Of a stretch of 64,000 nt of DNA, positions 45,091 to 53,397 are shown piece after piece; position 1 is the stretch's first letter; the number at the start of each line of letters is the position of its first letter. The notes under the pieces were generated by a model. The model worked only from the letters and a program-made list of their open reading frames with translations, was not told where the DNA came from and did not search any database. Both the position numbers and the translations under genes were made by a program. Source of the DNA: Opitutaceae bacterium (GTDB taxonomy: Bacteria; Verrucomicrobiota; Verrucomicrobiia; Opitutales; Opitutaceae); the NCBI GenBank assembly GCA_028688225.1, contig JAQTYQ010000017.1, positions 1 to 64,000 on the forward strand, given 5' to 3'.

Positions 45091-46476
45091 CTACCACCCG
45101 GCGAAAACGGATGCATAGGGCTGGCGCGCCGCGGCGGTCGTGAGTTCGCGCCATTTGGCCACGCCATAGGGCATGTTCACGCCATAGACCCCCAGCGACT
45201 CGTCGTAGTGAAAAGCTGCGTTGCCGGTCAGCGTGATGGTGTCGGCCACAACGGAGCCCATCATGTCCCCATTGCCGTTGATGGTCACCTCGCCGACAGG
45301 GGCGTAGAGCGCGACCTTGAGCGCCCCTTTGCCGGCGAGCTGCAGCTTTTGTCCGTCTTCCGTCTGGTTGGTGCCCCACAGCAGGCAACTGACCGGCGCC
45401 GCGTTGGCATTGGCCAGCCCCTGGCCGGCGATCAGCACATCGCCCGCGACATAGAGGGTAAGGCTCGCGCCGGCGGGAATCACAATGCCCGCCCGGCCGG
45501 TGATGGCGATGGCCCTGTGGCCCGGAGCGGCCGTGATGATGAGCGTAACGTCGCCTTGGATCGTGAGGGTGTCATCGTCGGAGAGGGAGACGCGCGGACA
45601 GCGCCACCGGGTGGTCATGCCCGAAAAGCCCAGCGTCATACTGGTGGTGATGGGGGCAAGCAAAGTGCCGTCGGTCGGCGTTGCGACCGGGGGGAAGGCG
45701 GCGTTGAAATCCGTCGAGATGCGTGCGGGATCAATCTGCACGTCCGCGGGGGTGCTGGCTCCGCGGACCGAGCCCTCGTGGCCGACCTGGGGCGGCGCAC
45801 CGCCGGTGGCCACATACCCCCAGACATGGGCCTGGTTGATCTGGACGGCGGTGTTCTGCACCGATGTGCTCGCCACACTGCCGCCATCCTTGCGCACGGA
45901 ATAACTGTAGGGCGCGGCCGGCGTGGCGGGGTTGTGGTCGGGATTGGAATCCCAGCTGTCCACCGAGGTATTGGTCCCCTGAAACGACACGTACCGTTTG
46001 GCGACCAGCCCGCCGGCAAAGGGGGACCGGCGTTGCAGCGTGATCTCGAGCATTTTGGTCACCGGGGCATCGCCATACGGATCGACGGAGGCCTGGGTCA
46101 CGATCTTGGGCGGGAGCCCGCTCTGGAGATCGTTGTTGTCGACGTAAACCTTCACCCAACCCGTGGTGTTGGGCGTGAGATCGAAACCGCCGAATTTTTG
46201 CCACGCCGCCGAGCCGCTTTGCCGCCAGCCCTCCCATGCCGAGCTGGAGCCGGCCGCAGCCTGGTTGAAGGACCAGAGCGCCTCCTCGGCGCCGGCCTCG
46301 GCGAGATTAAACGCCGCATCAGCACAGTAGCTGCGGTTGGCCAGCCGGGCCGTGGAGAGGTTGAGGTTGATGTAGCTGCCCAGAACGAGCGCGATGAAGG
46401 CGGCCACCAGCAGGGCGATGATCAGCACGGCGCCGCGGGAGCGACTGCGAGGGAAGGGGGAGGAAGGGTGGTGCAT
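45091..46476 (-). CDS. PilX-like pilus-assembly protein with long beta-rich C-terminal region, copy 2
   Basis: The 461-residue protein begins with a PilX-like membrane segment (SRGAVLIIALLVAAFIALVLGSYINLNLSTARLANRSYCADAAFNLAEAGAEEALWSFN). It continues with FAGGLVAKRYVSFQGTNTSVDSWDSNPDHNP, which parallels FANGLVAKNSITFSGNNAAVDSWNSDPDNNP in copy 1, and ends VTINGNGDMMGSVVADTITLTGNAAFHYDESLGVYG. The overall order of blocks is the same in the two copies. Its start overlaps the PilW-like stop by one base. Confidence 0.82.
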   Translation of the reverse strand: MHHPSSPFPRSRSRGAVLIIALLVAAFIALVLGSYINLNLSTARLANRSYCADAAFNLAEAGAEEALWSFNQAAAGSSSAWEGWRQSGSAAWQKFGGFDLTPNTTGWVKVYVDNNDLQSGLPPKIVTQASVDPYGDAPVTKMLEITLQRRSPFAGGLVAKRYVSFQGTNTSVDSWDSNPDHNPATPAAPYSYSVRKDGGSVASTSVQNTAVQINQAHVWGYVATGGAPPQVGHEGSVRGASTPADVQIDPARISTDFNAAFPPVATPTDGTLLAPITTSMTLGFSGMTTRWRCPRVSLSDDDTLTIQGDVTLIITAAPGHRAIAITGRAGIVIPAGASLTLYVAGDVLIAGQGLANANAAPVSCLLWGTNQTEDGQKLQLAGKGALKVALYAPVGEVTINGNGDMMGSVVADTITLTGNAAFHYDESLGVYGVNMPYGVAKWRELTTAAARQPYASVFAGW

Positions 46477-47090
46477 CAGTTGCTGACCCGTTTGTTGCGC
46501 AGGATGAACCGGGCGGAGAGGGCGGTCTGCGTGGCGGCCACCACGGCCGCGCCGCTACGCACCGCCCGCAGACTGAGCTGGATCTGCTTGGTTTCGAGAT
46601 CGTTCGTGGCGGTGTTGTCGGTCTGCCCCGGCTGTTCGATCTTGTAGCGATGAAAGGAGAAATCAGCGGCCACGCCGCGCATCAGCACCTGACGGTCCCC
46701 GCCTGCGGCCGACGGCCCCGCCTGGCGATAGAAGCATTCATAGGTGCTGCTGTCGTGGTCGGCATCGTAGGCATAGGTGATGAGGGTGGTGGCGTTGGTG
46801 GCGGTCGGCACGGTCAGCGTGATGCTCTGTTCATTGTTCCAATGAATGTCGCTCGCCTGGCGCACATCCTCGGCAAAGATGGTCAGCCCGCGGTTGGCCT
46901 GCGCCTCGAGTTCGCTGTAACTGCTGGCGCTGTAGCCGCTGTGCCCGATCAACAGGAACGTGCTCAGGATGCCGGCCAGCACGAAGACGGAGAGCGTGGC
47001 CGCCAGCATCACTTCCGTCAGCGTCAGCGCCCGGCTGGCCGTCCATCGCCGCGCGGAGCGGTGCTCAGTGGATGGTATAGTAATAATCAT
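46476..47090 (-). CDS. PilW-like minor pilin, copy 2
   Basis: From the ATG at 47090 it encodes 204 residues, with a prepilin N-terminus TASRALTLTEVMLAATLSVFVLAGILSTFLLIGHSGYSASSYSELEAQANRGLTIFAEDVRQASD, where Ala precedes the mature Leu and Glu is at +5. It resembles copy 1 (GHSGYSASSYSELEAQANRGL versus GRTSANAANYSELETQARRAL), including the end KQIQLSLRAVRSGAAV. It overlaps the pilV-like gene by 26 bp. An upstream ATG at 47153 is possible. Confidence 0.82.
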   Translation of the reverse strand: MIITIPSTEHRSARRWTASRALTLTEVMLAATLSVFVLAGILSTFLLIGHSGYSASSYSELEAQANRGLTIFAEDVRQASDIHWNNEQSITLTVPTATNATTLITYAYDADHDSSTYECFYRQAGPSAAGGDRQVLMRGVAADFSFHRYKIEQPGQTDNTATNDLETKQIQLSLRAVRSGAAVVAATQTALSARFILRNKRVSN

Positions 47091-47526
47091 TGAGGCCGTT
47101 GCGACAGTAACGGGTGATGAGACAGGCAGCGTGGGCCCGTCCGTCGTAGCCATGCCACGAAGCAGTCAGCACGATCTCCTTCATGTCGGTTTTCAGGTCG
47201 CGGATCTGGCGGGTGCAGCTGAACCGGTCGCTGGAGATTCCGTTTTCGAGCGGCACGGTGACGTCGCGCGCGGTCTGCAACTGCTGGATTTGCGTCCAGC
47301 TTTTGAGACGCAGACGTTCCATCTCATTTTCCATGATTTGCGCGGCGGCCGTGAGATTGCGTGCCGTATCGACCGCCTGGAAGCCGCGCTGGATGACGAG
47401 AAACGAGGTCGCGATGCCCAGGGTGAGCACGACCATCGCCACCATCACTTCCAGCAGGGTGAACGCCATCGGCTGGATGCGCGCATTCCCTGTTGGCGGT
47501 CGGGTGTGTCTGAACATGGCGGTCAT
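47065..47526 (-). CDS. PilV-like minor pilin, copy 2
   Basis: The 153-residue product has the prepilin site MAFTLLEVMVAMVVLTLGIATSFL, with Ala before the mature Phe and Glu at +5. It is followed by IQRGFQAVDTARNLTAAAQIMENEMERLRLKSWTQIQQLQTARDV, similar in form to copy 1. It is the first gene of the second cassette and lies 149 bp downstream of the response regulator gene on the same strand. Confidence 0.82.
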   Translation of the reverse strand: MTAMFRHTRPPTGNARIQPMAFTLLEVMVAMVVLTLGIATSFLVIQRGFQAVDTARNLTAAAQIMENEMERLRLKSWTQIQQLQTARDVTVPLENGISSDRFSCTRQIRDLKTDMKEIVLTASWHGYDGRAHAACLITRYCRNGLNDYYYTIH

Positions 47527-47675
47527 ACTCTAGCGGACCCGGTGGCAGTCTGATTAGAGGCGATCGGACCGTAGTTTGGGTGTAGTCGCATAAGCCTGAA
47601 TGGGCCTAGATGCATCAACGCCGATGCCAGGCCCTCATGCGACGTCTGGCCGCCACCTCGGCCGGCATGGCGGGG

Positions 47676-48341
47676 TCACGTTTTCGGCGGGCTGGACTGC
47701 ACGTAGAAAGCCGCAGCCTGTGAGCGGCGCTTTACCTGCAGCTTTTCAAACACGCTGCCCAGATAATTCTTCACGGTGTTGTCGCTCAGATCCAGCCGTT
47801 CGCCGATTTCCTTGTTGGTCTTGCCTTCGGCGACCAGGGCGAGCACGCGCCGCTCTTGCGGGGAGAGCGAGGCCAGGGCCTCATTGCTGGCCGTGGCGGT
47901 CTGGGTGCGCAGGAGCCGCATCACCCGCGCCGTGGCATCGGGGTCGAGAATGGATTTTCCCTCCGCCACGTCGGCGATCGCCTGCACGAGGCCGGCGGGG
48001 TCGATTTCCTTCATCAGGTAGCCATAGGCGCCGGACGCGATCGCGTCGTAGACGAAGTTGTCATTGGAAAACGAGGAGAGCACGACGACGCGCACGTCCG
48101 GCTGCTGTTGCAGGATTTGCCGGCAGGCCTCAAAGCCGGAACCGTCGGGCAGGCGGATGTCGAGCAGCACGATGTCGGGCTTGAGCCGCGCGCATTCAGT
48201 CACGGCGGCGGCCACCGTTCCGGCCTCGCCAATCACCCGGATGGGCGGATGCGCGTGGGTGGCCAGCACCGCCTTGATGCCGCGGCGCACGAGCTCACTG
48301 TCATCCACCAGCAGGATTCGGACAGGGGGACGGGCATTCAT
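47676..48341 (-). CDS. NarL/LuxR-type response regulator
   Basis: The 221-residue protein has a receiver domain with acidic pair D13-D14, phosphoacceptor D61 in LLDIRLPDGSGF and the conserved VVLSSFSNDNFVYDAIASGAYGYLMKE region, then a LuxR-type HTH (LSPQERRVLALVAEGKTNKEIGERLDLSDNTVKNYLGSVFEKLQVKRRSQAAAF). Its start overlaps the stop of the histidine kinase gene (ATGA-type), so the two are a two-component pair. Targets are unknown; the pilin cassette 149 bp downstream in the same direction is one possibility. Confidence 0.93.
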   Translation of the reverse strand: MNARPPVRILLVDDSELVRRGIKAVLATHAHPPIRVIGEAGTVAAAVTECARLKPDIVLLDIRLPDGSGFEACRQILQQQPDVRVVVLSSFSNDNFVYDAIASGAYGYLMKEIDPAGLVQAIADVAEGKSILDPDATARVMRLLRTQTATASNEALASLSPQERRVLALVAEGKTNKEIGERLDLSDNTVKNYLGSVFEKLQVKRRSQAAAFYVQSSPPKT

Positions 48342-49990
48342 GCAACAATGGGTAGTGGAAACACGACGGCAACGCGAGTGCCTTTACCGGGCGCCGAAGC
48401 GACCCTCAATTCGGCCCCGAGTTCACGGGCGCGCTCGGCCAGATTGTTTAGCCCCCGGCCGCCGTCCTTGCGGGCCTCCGGGTCGAAGCCCTCGCCGTCG
48501 TCTTCGATGATAAACTCCGCCCGCCCATCCCGGCGTTGCAGGGCCAGATGCACATGCGCGGCTTTGCCGTGGCGGAGTGCGTTGCTCACGGCCTCGCGGG
48601 CGATCTGCAGGGCGTGGGCCCGCTGTTCCAGGGTCAGGTTCGCGGCCGTCGGCTCGTCGATGGCGATGGTCGCCCGCACCGGGTGCACCGCTTGCATGAA
48701 GCCGATCAGCCGTTCGGCGGCGTGCGCAAAGGTCTGCGTTTTCAGCGCCTCCGGCTCGAGCCCGGTGATGAAGTTCCGCAAATCCCGGATGGTTTCATTT
48801 AACACCATGCGCGTCTGATCCAGCCGGGTCTCGGCCTCCGCCGGGTCGCGGCGGAGTTGTTCGCGGATGACGGCCAGCCCCAGGCCGGCCGCATAGAGCG
48901 ACTGGATCACCCCATCGTGCATGTCGCGGCCCAGGCGCGCCTGCTCTTCGAGCGTACGCCGCAGGGCCGCTTCGCTCTGGCGCAGTGCGGCTTCAGCGCG
49001 CTTGCGTTCCTCCACCTCGTGCAACAGGTCGGTTTTCTGGCTGAAGGCCGATTCGATCAGCTGGGCGACGCGTCCCAATTCAGTCCGGTCCCGCTCCTTG
49101 AGCAGAAGCTGGATGGGAGCGGTGTCGCCTTGGGCGAGGCTGGCGCTGATCTGGTCCAGCGGCCCCAGCACCCAGCGTTGCAGGCTCAGGCCCAGCGAGA
49201 AGATTACCAGCAGACCGAAGCACACGAAAACCCGGGCCTCAAAAGTATCGGCTTTGAACACCTGCTCCAGTTCGGGGTTACGGTAGTCAAGATACAGCAT
49301 GCCCACCGTTCGGCCCCGCCAGTCGGCGAGCGGTCGCAGCAGATGGATGCTGCCGTCCTCGGGCTCGGCTGGCGTCGGGCGGGCGGAGGTGGAAAGCGTC
49401 ACTTTGCTTTCGGTCAGCTGGGCCAGCAGATTGATCTGGACGTCGTCCCACAGCCGGGCGGCGATGAACCACCCCCGGGCCGGCGTCGTGCGGGTGGTGT
49501 CAGCCGAGGGCTGAATGGGTGCGCCCCGCACTTCGATCACGCCTTCGGCGCACGCGGTGAAAAAATGCATGAAGGGCGTGTCGGCCGCCAGCGCCAGCAA
49601 TTCAGCGGACGGCACCGGCGGCTGCGCCAGTCCGGGGTCGGAGAGGCGATTGACGGCGTGCACCACGCGGCCGTCGGGCGCCAGCACCCAGACGGCGTGG
49701 GCATTGAGGTTGGTCAGGCTGGCGTCGATGTTCACGCCCGCCCAGGCGGCATCGGGCCGGGTCAGGAAATTCACCATCTCGTCCCACTGCGAGTAATCGT
49801 TGGTGAACTGCCGCAGGGACACGCCGGTGAGGTCGATCCATCGTTCCAGCAGCCCGATCCGGTCCTGCCGCGTATCCGCGAGCACCCGTTCCGATTGCTG
49901 TGATTCGAGGCGGCGCAGCACCAGCAGTGACACCAGGAAGGCGAGCAGCAACAGGCCCAGCATCAGGGCGAAACGTAATTTAATGCTCAT
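48338..49990 (-). CDS. Membrane sensor histidine kinase with CHASE4-like input domain (HisKA_3)
   Basis: The 550-residue kinase has two membrane helices (about 7-25 and 254-272) enclosing a periplasmic domain with SLRQFTNDYSQWDEMVNFL, typical of CHASE4. A HAMP-like region and a coiled coil follow. The dimerisation/phosphoacceptor motif is RDMHDGVIQSLYAAGLGL (H358), and the HATPase_c motifs include REAVSNALRHGKAAHVHLAL, IEDDGEGFDP and GRGLNNLAERARELGAEL. It pairs with the response regulator. The ligand is unknown. Confidence 0.93.
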   Translation of the reverse strand: MSIKLRFALMLGLLLLAFLVSLLVLRRLESQQSERVLADTRQDRIGLLERWIDLTGVSLRQFTNDYSQWDEMVNFLTRPDAAWAGVNIDASLTNLNAHAVWVLAPDGRVVHAVNRLSDPGLAQPPVPSAELLALAADTPFMHFFTACAEGVIEVRGAPIQPSADTTRTTPARGWFIAARLWDDVQINLLAQLTESKVTLSTSARPTPAEPEDGSIHLLRPLADWRGRTVGMLYLDYRNPELEQVFKADTFEARVFVCFGLLVIFSLGLSLQRWVLGPLDQISASLAQGDTAPIQLLLKERDRTELGRVAQLIESAFSQKTDLLHEVEERKRAEAALRQSEAALRRTLEEQARLGRDMHDGVIQSLYAAGLGLAVIREQLRRDPAEAETRLDQTRMVLNETIRDLRNFITGLEPEALKTQTFAHAAERLIGFMQAVHPVRATIAIDEPTAANLTLEQRAHALQIAREAVSNALRHGKAAHVHLALQRRDGRAEFIIEDDGEGFDPEARKDGGRGLNNLAERARELGAELRVASAPGKGTRVAVVFPLPIVA

Positions 49991-50105
49991 GCACAGGGCG
50001 GTGAAAGTCGGGAATCTGACGCCGTTGGCGGGGAGTGAGGAATTCGACCTTGACTCACCAACTGGCGTCTGTGTCTGTAACCCCCTTACCGTTTTTTCTT
50101 ATCTC

Positions 50106-50363
50106 ATGGCCAACACAAAATCCGCCATCAAGAACGCCCGCAAGGCCACGAAGCGCATGGTGCGCAACCAAGCGATCAAAACGCGCCTGAAGACGCTCGC
50201 GAAACAACTCCAGGCGGCGGCAAAATCGGACGGCGCGGCGGCCAAGAGCGCGGCCATCGCGTATGTCGCGGCCGTCGACAAGGCCGTCCGTAGCGGCGTC
50301 ATTCACGCCAATGCCGCGGCCCGGGTGAAGTCGCACGCCTCGAAATTCGTTTTCGCCAAGTAA
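50106..50363 (+). CDS. rpsT: 30S ribosomal protein S20
   Basis: This is a 16S rRNA-binding primary assembly protein. The 85-residue sequence MANTKSAIKNARKATKRM..., KTRLKTLAKQLQAAAKS and ...KAVRSGVIHANAAARVKSHASKF matches S20, basic and helical throughout. The upstream open extension (to 49800) is antisense of the kinase gene and was ignored. An intrinsic terminator follows at 50386. Confidence 0.97.
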   Translation: MANTKSAIKNARKATKRMVRNQAIKTRLKTLAKQLQAAAKSDGAAAKSAAIAYVAAVDKAVRSGVIHANAAARVKSHASKFVFAK

Positions 50364-50385
50364 GCGCCATTGCCGCTGCATTTTC

Positions 50386-50422
50386 AACCCCCGCCGGCGT
50401 GCGCCGCGGGGGTTTGTTTTTT
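50386..50422 (+). terminator. Rho-independent terminator of rpsT
   Basis: AACCCCCG (50386-50393) pairs with CGGGGGTT (50407-50414), followed by TTGTTTTTT, 23 bp after the rpsT stop. Confidence 0.9.
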
Positions 50423-50493
50423 GCCGGTCGGGGCGGCGCCGCCTGCATGCAGGGTTGAAGCCCGGCAGATGATCTGCCCAAGTTCTCTTCGGC

Positions 50494-53397
50494 ATGCCGC
50501 CCGCCCCGCCCACGTGTGAACTCCGCCTTTTCCGTCGCGCCGAAACCGCGTGGAGCCAGGTGGTGCGACCGTGGCTGACGGCGCCGCCCGGCCAACTAAC
50601 GCGCCGCTATGTCGTGGTGCCCACCCGCGGCCAGTCGCATGCGCTGAAGCAGCGCTGCCTCGTCGAGGGCGTGCCGCTGCTGGGCGTGGAGTTCCTCACG
50701 CCCGGGCTCGCCCGGCAAAAATGGCTGGCGCTGGCGCGTCCCGACCCGCCTGCGCTCGGGCGCGAGCTGCTCTTGCTCGGCCTGCGCATCCTGGTGGAAG
50801 CCCGGCTGGCGGTCCTGCGCCCCGAGGAGGCGGCCTGGGGGTTCTGGAAAAGCCTGCAAAGCGACCTCGCACGCGCCTTGGACGAGTTCGAGGCCCTGTT
50901 GCAGGCGGGATTTGGCGCCGAACATTTTCCGGTGCCGCAGCTGCGGGAAATCTTCACCGCGCTGACGGCCTGGACCGAATCGCTCGGCTTTGGCCTGGCG
51001 TCCCGCCAGAGCGAGGCGGCCGCGCTCGCCCCGGTGGCGCCGGCCGCGCCTTGCGCGGGGGACGCGCTGTTGATTTACGGCCTATCGGCGGAGATGTGGG
51101 AGGAGTTTTTCCCCGTGGCGGCGTTCGCCCGTCGCGGCGGCGATCTCACCGTGGTGCTGCCCGAGCCCGAGCTGCGCGGCGCCCGGGCGCTCGATGAAGG
51201 CTGGATCGAGCTGTGGGAGGCGCTGCTGGGAGTCGAGGCGCAAACCCTCGATGCGTCCGAACCCGCCTCCCGCGGCGAGGTCGCGGCCCTCTGGACGGGC
51301 GATGAAGGTGGCTCGGCGGAAAACGCCCGCGTGCTGGTGGGCCGCACCCGGGCCGATGAAATGGCGTTGCTGGCCGATGAACTCGCGCGCCTGCTGGCGG
51401 CCGGGGCGGAAAACATCGCCGTGATTTTTCCACGGGCAGATGCCGCGCATCTCCGTCTCGCGCGCCTGCTGGCCGCCCGCCGCCTGCCGTTTGCCGATCT
51501 GCTGGCGGGTGCCGGGCCGCCGGCGGTGGACGGACAGCTGCAGCGCGCCCTGCTGGCGTTCTACGCCCGGGGGGCACGGCTGGAGGAACTGCTGGAACTT
51601 TGGCCCCGGTTGCGGGCGCTCAATTTCGTGCAGCAGCCGCTGCGGGCGGTGCGGCCGGTCTGCGAACGGTTGTTCGATGATTTGCAGACCCACGCGCTGG
51701 CGGCCTACCCGGAAAAGCTTGCCGCGGGGGAAGGGCCGGCGTGGCGCGAGGTCGCCCGCGTGGCCGGGCTTTTGCTGCCGCCCTGGCCGGAGGAACTGAC
51801 CCTGGCCGACGCGCTCGGGCGATTTGAAACAGTCGGCGCCCGTTTCAACCTTCCGCTCCCGCCCGGTTGGCCCGCGCTCGCGGCTTTCGCCGCCCGGGAA
51901 ACCCGGCTGCTGCCAGCGCGCGTCGTCTTGGCCACGCTCGATGCCTTCCTGCCGGCGGCGGGTCCGGTGGTCGCGGCGCCCGGGCGCGAAGGATTTGCCC
52001 CCGTCACCCTGACGACCCGGCGCCGCGCCGCGGGGGTGGCGTGGTCGCATGTCGTTTTTGCCGAGAGCAACGCCGGGGTCTGGCCCGAACGCATGGAATC
52101 GAGCTGCTGGCTGCCTGACGATCAGCGCCGGGTCCTCAACGAAACACGGCGGTTCTCGCTCGGCCTTTTCACCGATGATGATCGCGCGGCGCTGGCCCGG
52201 ACGGCCCTTGCCGCGATTGCAGGCGACACCCGGGAGCAGGTGATTTTCACCGCCGCGCTCTTCGAAGAGGACGAGCCGGAGTTGCGTCTGGCGCCCAACG
52301 CCTGGCTGGAGCGGGTGCTGATCGCGCAGAACCGCCCGGGAAGCGGATCCGGCGGTCTGGAGGAGGTATTTTCCAGCCTTGCCCGGACGGCCCCTGCCGG
52401 ATCTGCGGCCGGCCCGGCCCCGAAAATCGAGGCTTGGGAGACCATCTGGCATCAGCGGCGGGATCCGGCCATGCCGTTCAACGACTATTTTTTGTCGGGA
52501 CCGCCTGCCGTCACCCGGCCGGCGCGACTGGCGGCCCGGCTCATCGAACGGGGGGTGCAGGATCCGGCCGGGCTGTGGTTCGAGGCGGTGCTGGGAATCC
52601 GGCGCGTCGACTGGAATCCCCTCATGCGCGCGCGGAAAAAGTCGCTGGGCCAGTTTGCCCACCGGCTGCTCGCCCAGACGTTGTCCGGACCGCCGGTTGA
52701 GGGCGTTTTCATGCGCCAGCCCGCGCCGGCGGAGGCGCGGAGCAGGCTCACGGGAATCCTGGCGGTGCTGCGCGCCCAATGGCCCCGGGACCGCTACTGG
52801 GATTCATTCCACGCGGAATTGGGTGAGCTCGCCGGCCGGCTGCTCGAAAAGGTGTTCGGGCTCGAGGCAGGGCCGTTGGTGGCCATCGAGATGCCGTTGC
52901 CCCGGGAGGCGACGGTGCCGTGCGGGGGAGGGGAACGTCTGGCGGTGCAGGGCCGGATGGATCTGGTGCTCCTCGACCGCCCGGGGTGGGCCGGGGCGCA
53001 GGTGGCCATTGTCGATTTCAAGACCGGAGAGGATCCCGGACTGTCCGCCACGCGCATGGCACGCGGCGCCTCGCTGCAACTGGGGATTTATCTGGCGGCC
53101 GTCGAATCGCTCGGCGTCGCCGGCGGGCGCGTCTGGATGCTCAAGCCTGAAGCCAACGGCGACACGTCGCTCGGCTTGGAGGAGCTTCCGTCCGCCCTGG
53201 CGGCGCTGGAGCAGATCGGCCGGCATCTGACGACGGGTTGTTACGGCGCGCTGACGCCGGACCGCACCGAATACACCCATGGTTTTGACTGGCCCCTGGC
53301 CTGCACCCCGGTGCGCCACGCGGTGCTGGCGCAGAAATTTGCGCGGACGTTCGGCCGGGCCGGGCCCGCCTTCAGCGAGGAGACCGCCGATGAGTAA
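50494..53397 (+). CDS. AddB-like PD-(D/E)XK nuclease of a RecBCD/AddAB-type pair
   Basis: The 967-residue protein has a helicase-like but ATPase-poor N-terminal part (RYVVVPTRGQSHALKQRCL) and later VFAESNAGVWPERMESSCWLPDDQRR, as in AddB/RexB-like proteins. The C-terminal PD-(D/E)XK nuclease has LAVQGRMDLVLLDRPGW, VAIVDFKTGEDPG and SLQLGIYLAAVES, the standard G-R-x-D...D-x-K...Q-L-x-x-Y triad. No Walker A was seen, as expected for this subunit. Its stop overlaps the ATG of the AddA-like gene by eight bases, so the two make a complex that processes double-strand breaks. Confidence 0.85.
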   Translation: MPPAPPTCELRLFRRAETAWSQVVRPWLTAPPGQLTRRYVVVPTRGQSHALKQRCLVEGVPLLGVEFLTPGLARQKWLALARPDPPALGRELLLLGLRILVEARLAVLRPEEAAWGFWKSLQSDLARALDEFEALLQAGFGAEHFPVPQLREIFTALTAWTESLGFGLASRQSEAAALAPVAPAAPCAGDALLIYGLSAEMWEEFFPVAAFARRGGDLTVVLPEPELRGARALDEGWIELWEALLGVEAQTLDASEPASRGEVAALWTGDEGGSAENARVLVGRTRADEMALLADELARLLAAGAENIAVIFPRADAAHLRLARLLAARRLPFADLLAGAGPPAVDGQLQRALLAFYARGARLEELLELWPRLRALNFVQQPLRAVRPVCERLFDDLQTHALAAYPEKLAAGEGPAWREVARVAGLLLPPWPEELTLADALGRFETVGARFNLPLPPGWPALAAFAARETRLLPARVVLATLDAFLPAAGPVVAAPGREGFAPVTLTTRRRAAGVAWSHVVFAESNAGVWPERMESSCWLPDDQRRVLNETRRFSLGLFTDDDRAALARTALAAIAGDTREQVIFTAALFEEDEPELRLAPNAWLERVLIAQNRPGSGSGGLEEVFSSLARTAPAGSAAGPAPKIEAWETIWHQRRDPAMPFNDYFLSGPPAVTRPARLAARLIERGVQDPAGLWFEAVLGIRRVDWNPLMRARKKSLGQFAHRLLAQTLSGPPVEGVFMRQPAPAEARSRLTGILAVLRAQWPRDRYWDSFHAELGELAGRLLEKVFGLEAGPLVAIEMPLPREATVPCGGGERLAVQGRMDLVLLDRPGWAGAQVAIVDFKTGEDPGLSATRMARGASLQLGIYLAAVESLGVAGGRVWMLKPEANGDTSLGLEELPSALAALEQIGRHLTTGCYGALTPDRTEYTHGFDWPLACTPVRHAVLAQKFARTFGRAGPAFSEETADE

